43,884 bases of DNA from positions 1 through 43,884 of the IMG/VR virus record IMGVR_UViG_3300045283_000058; one strand, given 5' to 3'. The number at the start of each line of letters is the position of its first letter. Positions within the stretch are counted from its first letter, which is position 1. A program made the position numbers and the translations under genes. This DNA is from a virus. This document shows positions 39,317 through 43,884 of this stretch, piece by piece. A model generated the notes under the pieces. It searched no databases. It was given only the letters and a program-made list of their open reading frames with translations, and was not told where the DNA came from.

Positions 39317-39714
39317 CTTCTGCTGATCTTGCACAGAACTTAACGCAGTTCAGAGCCCAGGCCGGGCAGGGGCGTTTTGGCGATGATGGAGACGTGACAC
39401 CCGGACGACGAGAGGACGACATCACTAAGTCGAAGATCACATTACGTGATGGTCTACTCCTGATCGTCGGTGCGGCCAGCATGTGGGGTGTGCAGGTCGG
39501 CACGCAATGGGGTCTGCGCTCAGAGATTCGGGAGTTCATTGCCGAGCAACGCGGGACAAATGCCGCACAGCAAGCCACGATCAACGAATGGCGTTCAGAG
39601 ACAAAACTCAATCGGGAGAAACAAGAAGCTGCCGATAACGAACTCTCAGAACTCAAGGGGTTCCTAGCAGGGATCGGCATAAAAGGCATTCCTCCGAAGA
39701 GAAAAGGACAATAA
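39313..39714 (+). CDS. membrane-anchored coiled-coil protein, spanin-like
   Basis: A 133-residue protein with one transmembrane helix at about 45-66 (GLLLIVGAASMWGVQVGTQ) and a C-terminal coiled coil (TKLNREKQEAADNELSELK). The shape fits an i-spanin or a holin partner in the lysis cluster. Confidence 0.55.
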   Translation: MTSADLAQNLTQFRAQAGQGRFGDDGDVTPGRREDDITKSKITLRDGLLLIVGAASMWGVQVGTQWGLRSEIREFIAEQRGTNAAQQATINEWRSETKLNREKQEAADNELSELKGFLAGIGIKGIPPKRKGQ

Positions 39715-39716
39715 AA

Positions 39717-39932
39717 ATGAGTAACGGTATTCGGAATTGCGCGATCGAGGCATGCTGCACGAAGCCGCAGAAGCTCGCCAAGATTGCGGAGTCAACCGGG
39801 CTCGAGCTTCAGTATTGCGCGACGTTTCTGAAATGGATGGACGATCATGGGTTGATCTTCGCGCCGTCCGAATTTCAGGTCACGATCGATGCGATCCTTA
39901 ATATCGAGCGCGAGAATCATTCGCACAAGTAA
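39717..39932 (+). CDS. putative HTH protein
   Basis: A 71-residue protein (QKLAKIAESTGLELQYCATF then KWMDDHGLI) with the pattern of a small winged helix. It may regulate late genes. It overlaps the next start by TAATG. Confidence 0.5.
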   Translation: MSNGIRNCAIEACCTKPQKLAKIAESTGLELQYCATFLKWMDDHGLIFAPSEFQVTIDAILNIERENHSHK

Positions 39933-40159
39933 TGGGAGCCAGCCGCGTCTGGAAAGAATCGCCATCGCTCATGCCACGCGAGCGCGAAGAAGCCGCCTTG
40001 CAGAAGGTGACGGCGTGGTTAGACTTGCCGCTCAGTGAGCGTATCAAGCGGAAGGACGCGTATCGACAGACGCTGGAGCGGTGTGCGGAGTGTGGCGGCC
40101 GATTGACCTACAGTCGTCGGAAAGCGCCCGCCGATCTCGCGGCGATGAAGGTGGCCTAA
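39932..40159 (+). CDS. small Cys-containing hypothetical protein
   Basis: A 75-residue basic helical protein with CAECGG near the C-terminus, a possible half zinc knuckle. Coupled to both neighbours. Function unknown. Confidence 0.55.
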   Translation: MGASRVWKESPSLMPREREEAALQKVTAWLDLPLSERIKRKDAYRQTLERCAECGGRLTYSRRKAPADLAAMKVA

Positions 40160-40507
40160 ATGGGGCTCTGGGTCGTCCTGCTGCTGGTGCAGGTGATGCC
40201 GTTGCACACGTATTACCCGGAAACGATCGATTCGCTCACGTCCTCGACGCGGACCTATGTGCAGATCACGGGTACGACGATGAGCACCACGCTCGCCCGT
40301 GATGGCCGGCTGAATGTGACCTTGCGCGATGGGCATGGCCACACATTGAGCTGTATCTGGGCGAGAACCCTACGCGATCAGCCGCGTATCGGCGTGGAGA
40401 TTGTGATCTACGGGCGCGTACAGCGGCTCAGATTCGAGGATCAACCGATGGTCGTGGAAATCGATCCGGTGGATCGCTTCGATCCCGTTGAAGATCTCCA
40501 GGCATAG
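40160..40507 (+). CDS. secreted OB-fold-like protein
   Basis: A 115-residue protein with an N-terminal signal-like helix (WVVLLLVQVMPLHT) and a beta-rich remainder (YVQITGTTMSTTLARDG; RIGVEIVIYGRVQRL) that resembles a small OB or nucleic-acid-like barrel. Probably periplasmic. Confidence 0.5.
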   Translation: MGLWVVLLLVQVMPLHTYYPETIDSLTSSTRTYVQITGTTMSTTLARDGRLNVTLRDGHGHTLSCIWARTLRDQPRIGVEIVIYGRVQRLRFEDQPMVVEIDPVDRFDPVEDLQA

Positions 40508-40509
40508 CG

Positions 40510-41679
40510 ATGAGCACGATCTTTCCCATCGATGTTACGGTTGACCGCTTGATCGAATTCCACGGGCTCGCCGATGCGCTGTGCGTGGCCGAGCTGGGAC
40601 GCTATCCGACGCATACCGTCGGCGATCCCGTGGCCGAAATCATTGAGATGATGGCCCTGCGAGGCCGAACCGGCGAAGAGATCCAAGCGTGGCTCCACGA
40701 CCAGCCCGAAGCCATCGCGCATCGCACGAAGCCCCCGCTGCCTCCAGTCCCCACGCGTGAACAGGTCTGCGGCGTCAATCTGACCTTCCAAGGGCTCACC
40801 GTCCAGACCGCGCAGTACGGCCCGATCGCCTGGTTCGAACCATGGCTCGTCGCGCTCTCCGAATCCGATCGCCAAGCGGTCTACACGGCGAAGCATGCGG
40901 CTGGCGATACGCATTGCATCGTCGAGTTCTTCGCTGGCGGCCCGATCTATAACGAGCCACCGTTCGACCGCTACGTCTCGCCAAACTACGAAGCAGACCC
41001 GCAAGCATTTCGCGCGCTCGTCGAGGACATCATCCGCGCCGGCTTCATTCCGATCGTGGTGTTCGATGGCGACAATGCCGACAACCCGACCGACGGCTAC
41101 CCGAACGCACTTCGCCAGCTTCCGATCCTGGTGAACCTGTTTCAGAGCGGCGTTGACCTGACGCCGTACATTTTGTTCGGTCGGCTGTGGGATGGCGTGT
41201 TTTACGGCTCGAGTCCCGAGAATATCGCGAACTTCGGCAAGCAGTTCCGCGCACTCCTCCCGAATGGCTACTTGGCGATCGAACACAATCCAGGGCACAT
41301 CCCCTGCGGTGAAGGTGGAGGCGACTGGAACGGTGCCGGCGCGATGACGACGTACGATGTGCTGTTCTCCGAATATGAGAACGGTGTCCTGCATTCAGGC
41401 CGGCAGACAGGCGTTGATTCGGGCGGGCGACCGACGTACGAAGGCGATACGATCTGGCAAGTGGCCGGCAGGACGATCCGGCCGTTCCATCGCGATCCGA
41501 ATCAGACCGGCGACATCAACCCGCCGTGGTATCTCGCACCAGGAAATCCCCGCGGGCCGTACTTCGTCTGCGCCTTTGAGTTCGACGCGTATCGGTGGGT
41601 ACGTGGACAGGTCAGCGCGAACGATGTTGAGACTGAGCGTGCGTATCTGCGATCACTCGGCTATCAGTATCTCGGCTAA
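40510..41679 (+). CDS. putative glycoside-hydrolase-like protein
   Basis: A 389-residue protein. The alternation of strands and helices (IAWFEPWLVALSESDRQAV; GFIPIVVFDGDN; YILFGRLWDGVFYG; GYLAIEHNPGHIPC; YFVCAFEFDAYRW) suggests a TIM-barrel hydrolase with Asp and Glu at strand ends. In the lysis-side cluster it might be a cell-wall or capsule hydrolase. No signal peptide. The family is not recognised, so activity is inference. Confidence 0.5.
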   Translation: MSTIFPIDVTVDRLIEFHGLADALCVAELGRYPTHTVGDPVAEIIEMMALRGRTGEEIQAWLHDQPEAIAHRTKPPLPPVPTREQVCGVNLTFQGLTVQTAQYGPIAWFEPWLVALSESDRQAVYTAKHAAGDTHCIVEFFAGGPIYNEPPFDRYVSPNYEADPQAFRALVEDIIRAGFIPIVVFDGDNADNPTDGYPNALRQLPILVNLFQSGVDLTPYILFGRLWDGVFYGSSPENIANFGKQFRALLPNGYLAIEHNPGHIPCGEGGGDWNGAGAMTTYDVLFSEYENGVLHSGRQTGVDSGGRPTYEGDTIWQVAGRTIRPFHRDPNQTGDINPPWYLAPGNPRGPYFVCAFEFDAYRWVRGQVSANDVETERAYLRSLGYQYLG

Positions 41680-41685
41680 ATTCCT

Positions 41686-42033
41686 ATGAATGATCCGCAA
41701 CCCACTGTCGTCACGGTCTCTGCGAGTTCGCTCAATACGGGCCGACGGGCGAGCGATCCACCGCTGACGGCGTATGCTGATCATGCCCATGTGATCGTGC
41801 GAGTGATTCAGCCACTCACGATTGTCTTCGTGCGAGCCTTGCGGACCTTTCTTCAGACGCTATTGGGCACGTTGACAGCGGGCATGATGGGCGTCATGCC
41901 GGCTACAGATTTCCTGCATTTGCTGAAGGTGTGCGCGAGCATTTCCGTTGCGTCCGGTGTCGTGAGCTTGCTCCAGAACACGATTGAACTGCTCGGCAAA
42001 TTCGATCAGTCACATCCGACGCTAACATCCTGA
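41686..42033 (+). CDS. holin-like membrane protein
   Basis: A 115-residue protein with two membrane segments (TFLQTLLGTLTAGMMGVM and LLKVCASISVASGVVSLLQ) and charged ends. I recall the pattern LRTFLQTLLG...SVASGVVSLLQN from phage holins. It would form the lesion that triggers lysis. Confidence 0.65.
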   Translation: MNDPQPTVVTVSASSLNTGRRASDPPLTAYADHAHVIVRVIQPLTIVFVRALRTFLQTLLGTLTAGMMGVMPATDFLHLLKVCASISVASGVVSLLQNTIELLGKFDQSHPTLTS

Positions 42034-42043
42034 AAGGTCTCAC

Positions 42044-42415
42044 ATGAAGCGATTGCTATTCGTCTGTCTGTTGCTCGTCGCGCCAGCCTGCAAACACGTT
42101 CCGCCGAATCTGAACCCGCAAGCCACCGCCGCATGGTACGGCACGCAAGCGATTCACGATCTGGATCTGTTGCGGGACATCGCGCAGGATGGATCCGCAA
42201 CAACGCCGCCAGTCATTTCCGTGGCCACCGCACGCAAGGTGACGCTCTACCATGAGTCCGCGATCAAGACGATCCACGCGGTTCCGACAGGCTGGCAGGC
42301 CATTGTCGGCGCCGGACTCGACGAACTCCTCAAGGATCTGCCGGCGTCCGAGGGTCAGCAGCTCGCGCCGTATGTGGCGCTCGTCAAAACAATCATCAAG
42401 GAGACGGCGAAGTGA
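42044..42415 (+). CDS. putative lipoprotein
   Basis: A 123-residue protein with a signal peptide ending LLLVAPAC, a weak lipobox. The rest is helical (SVATARKVTLYHESAIKTI). Next to the holin, it may be an outer-membrane spanin or an exclusion lipoprotein. Confidence 0.55.
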   Translation: MKRLLFVCLLLVAPACKHVPPNLNPQATAAWYGTQAIHDLDLLRDIAQDGSATTPPVISVATARKVTLYHESAIKTIHAVPTGWQAIVGAGLDELLKDLPASEGQQLAPYVALVKTIIKETAK

Positions 42416-42603
42416 ACCAAGCATTGCTACAGCTCGCGATCCAAGAGACCCCAGCGCTGATCGCCGGGATCAAATCCCTGTTCGCCAAGGACAATCCCGA
42501 CGAACCGCTCCCAACGAATGATGAGGTGATCGCCGCCTTCGATAGCGCCTTTCGATCGTCCCTGGCGAAGGATGAAGCCTGGCTGGCTGTCCATACTGAG
42601 TGA
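42412..42603 (+). CDS. small hypothetical protein
   Basis: A 63-residue acidic helical protein from GTG (MNQALLQLAIQETPALIAG...), coupled to the lipoprotein by GTGA. It is the last rightward gene. Function unknown. Confidence 0.55.
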   Translation: MNQALLQLAIQETPALIAGIKSLFAKDNPDEPLPTNDEVIAAFDSAFRSSLAKDEAWLAVHTE

Positions 42604-42604
42604 T

Positions 42605-42624
42605 CCGAGCGTGCGTGATCTCGG
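42605..42624. terminator. weak hairpin between convergent genes
   Basis: CCGAG/CTCGG with a 10-base loop lies between the last rightward and last leftward genes. No T-run follows, so factor-independent termination is doubtful. Confidence 0.25.
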
Positions 42625-42648
42625 GTTCTACTACTGTTCGTACTGGCC

Positions 42649-43074
42649 CTAGACCTCGGTGATCGTGATTCCGTCTTGGAGCTCCAGCCACTTGCGTTTC
42701 AGCAAGTACCGCCGCGTCCGCTGGCCTTTCGCATCCTCAATCACCTGTTTGCCTGTCTCGCAGAGGATGTAAACGAAATCCGCGACATATTGGGAGACCA
42801 CCGCGAAGCCATCGCGTGTCGGGTTCGGACACATCAGATCGAATTCCACCTGACGCTCTAGCGCGCGAATCTCGCCGGCCTGTTGTCTGGCCTTCAGTTC
42901 CAGCCATCTCGCCGCTTCACGCTTCGAATCGAACTTCTCGCCGTCGAACGTGACCGTTTTGACGTTGCGATACTTCTGGCGCTCAATGATTGGCGTCGCT
43001 GAAATCGGCGCTTCGGCAGGCCGCGAACGACGCGCGGTCACACGATCGACATCCGCTTGTGTCCAGTTCCCCAT
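42649..43074 (-). CDS. DUF1064 phage nuclease
   Basis: A 141-residue protein of the DUF1064 family: KYRNVKTVTFDGEKFDSKRE, WLELKARQQAGEIRALERQV, YVADFVYILCETGKQVIED and LKRKWLELQ. The DF...ED...K pattern suggests a PD-(D/E)XK nuclease core, possibly a Holliday-junction resolvase role in phage recombination. The start is the ATG at 43074, coupled to the upstream leftward gene. Confidence 0.8.
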   Translation of the reverse strand: MGNWTQADVDRVTARRSRPAEAPISATPIIERQKYRNVKTVTFDGEKFDSKREAARWLELKARQQAGEIRALERQVEFDLMCPNPTRDGFAVVSQYVADFVYILCETGKQVIEDAKGQRTRRYLLKRKWLELQDGITITEV

Positions 43075-43229
43075 CAGTGAACCTCTGGACTGCTCACACC
43101 TTCCCCAAGTACATCCACGTACGGCGCGAGCATGATAAGGGCAAACGCGCGAGCGCTCGGTGAGTCGTATTCGATCACCTTCTCCTCGCCGCTCCGATGA
43201 TAGCGAACGCGGACCCAGTAGAGCGTCAT
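43074..43229 (-). CDS. small hypothetical protein
   Basis: A 51-residue ORF (MTLYWVRVRYHRSGEEKVIE...) with strand-helix pattern. Its start overlaps the previous stop and its stop overlaps the DUF1064 ATG, which supports it. Confidence 0.5.
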   Translation of the reverse strand: MTLYWVRVRYHRSGEEKVIEYDSPSARAFALIMLAPYVDVLGEGVSSPEVH

Positions 43230-43381
43230 GCGGCACCACCTTTCACTTTAGCCCATCGCGCGATAACAGCCGCTCGGGCAATCTCGGAGCGTCGTTCTGG
43301 TGTCAGCTTCGCGGCTCGAGCCTTGCCGCCAGCTTGGGCGAGCTGCGCGATCGTGAGCGCCTTAGTCTTCAGTTTTCTCAT
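43226..43381 (-). CDS. small basic protein
   Basis: A 51-residue protein (MRKLKTKALTIAQLAQAGGK...; LTPERRSEIARAAVIARWAK). The repeat-like ARA...KLTPERR...ARWAK is common in phage and bacterial small proteins and may be a DNA-binding helix. A longer start 42 bases upstream is possible. Confidence 0.55.
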   Translation of the reverse strand: MRKLKTKALTIAQLAQAGGKARAAKLTPERRSEIARAAVIARWAKVKGGAA

Positions 43382-43799
43382 GCACCAGCCTCGGTCTCGC
43401 CAGCGTTGCCACGAGTTGTTCAAGCCGTTCCCACTTTACATCTTGCGTGTGTTTGTCCCAGTGGTTGTCGCCCAGCTTCGTGAGATGTGAGAAGTACACA
43501 TCAACTTCCTCGTTCGGCAGATGCCAGTTGAGCAACCCTTCCGGTGAGTGGATGCAGACAACCCAGTTCCACGTATTCATCTGACCGCGGACATCCCGAC
43601 CAGGGCGCACGGGCATCAAGTGCGAGGGCCACAGACGCGAGAGCACAGCGACGAGTAAGTTGCGTTCGTGGTACGCGCGCTGCCGATGCTCGCGCATCCG
43701 CGCCGACTGCCGACGCGCCGCCAGCATCCGCGCCGTGATGGAGACGTGACCATCGGGCAATTCACGCTTCGCAGCAGGCATATCCGTAGTCAACACCAT
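43362..43799 (-). CDS. conserved phage hypothetical protein
   Basis: A 145-residue protein. The core (ERNLLVAVLSRLWPSHLMPV; WVVCIHSPEGLLNWHL; HTQDVKWERLEQLV) resembles phage proteins I remember without assigned function. ATG at 43799 has a weak AGG site; ATG at 43781 is possible. It is the first gene of the leftward block. Confidence 0.6.
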   Translation of the reverse strand: MVLTTDMPAAKRELPDGHVSITARMLAARRQSARMREHRQRAYHERNLLVAVLSRLWPSHLMPVRPGRDVRGQMNTWNWVVCIHSPEGLLNWHLPNEEVDVYFSHLTKLGDNHWDKHTQDVKWERLEQLVATLARPRLVHEKTED

Positions 43800-43884
43800 A
43801 CTTGCCTGCAAGTAAAGAGTAGCGTGATGGTGAGACGCGATCTCAAGATGAGAGCGGCGCAATGTGAACGAGCGTTCAGGAACG

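Overview
The window looks like most or all of a tailed-phage genome with short-tailed (podovirus) architecture. Its morphogenesis block follows the P22 plan: large terminase, about 770-residue portal, scaffold, P22-type coat, gp4-like and gp10-like tail accessory proteins, ejection proteins and tail fibre. The DNA is GC-rich, genes are packed with ATGA/GTGA/TAATG overlaps, and membrane and lipoprotein genes suggest a high-GC Gram-negative host, which I cannot name. I found no polymerase, helicase, primase or integrase, so replication probably relies on the host; the only replication hint is a small lambda-O-C-terminus-like protein. No terminal repeat was visible by eye.

Layout. Positions 1-1480 carry leftward small genes and a repressor facing a Cro-like gene across a promoter/operator region. 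Positions 2120-3909 are a chain of small rightward genes. Positions 3917-5541 hold the most striking locus: three tandem Y-RNA-like structured RNAs followed directly by a Ro60/Rsr (TROVE) gene. The third RNA contains a tRNA-like domain in the permuted order expected for a bacterial Y RNA. Positions 5542-12841 are accessory genes (HNH, two methyltransferases, SPFH lipoprotein, endonuclease, HTH proteins) plus two structured noncoding elements. Positions 12847-18261 are a mosaic of zinc-ribbon, deaminase-like, Lar-like, DUF551-like and Ea22-like modules fused in frame across a short GC-rich palindromic junction repeat. An IS1595-family transposon with a passenger gene has split that array. Positions 18331-38143 are packaging, head and tail genes. 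Positions 38150-42603 are membrane, holin and possible lysis genes with one glycosidase-like protein. Positions 42649-43799 are a leftward block that includes a DUF1064 nuclease.

How it fits together. The virion block is complete enough to build a P22-like particle. The accessory block is a dense operon in which translational coupling is the rule. A recurring hairpin with an embedded ribosome-binding site marks many gene boundaries; in one region it has become protein linkers, turning separate small genes into long modular ORFs. One methyltransferase carries an AGGC tetranucleotide tract inside its reading frame, the hallmark of phase variation. The Ro60-Y RNA locus suggests the phage makes its own RNP for RNA surveillance or for redirecting host exoribonuclease. 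All functions are from sequence pattern and remembered family features; no database search was run.
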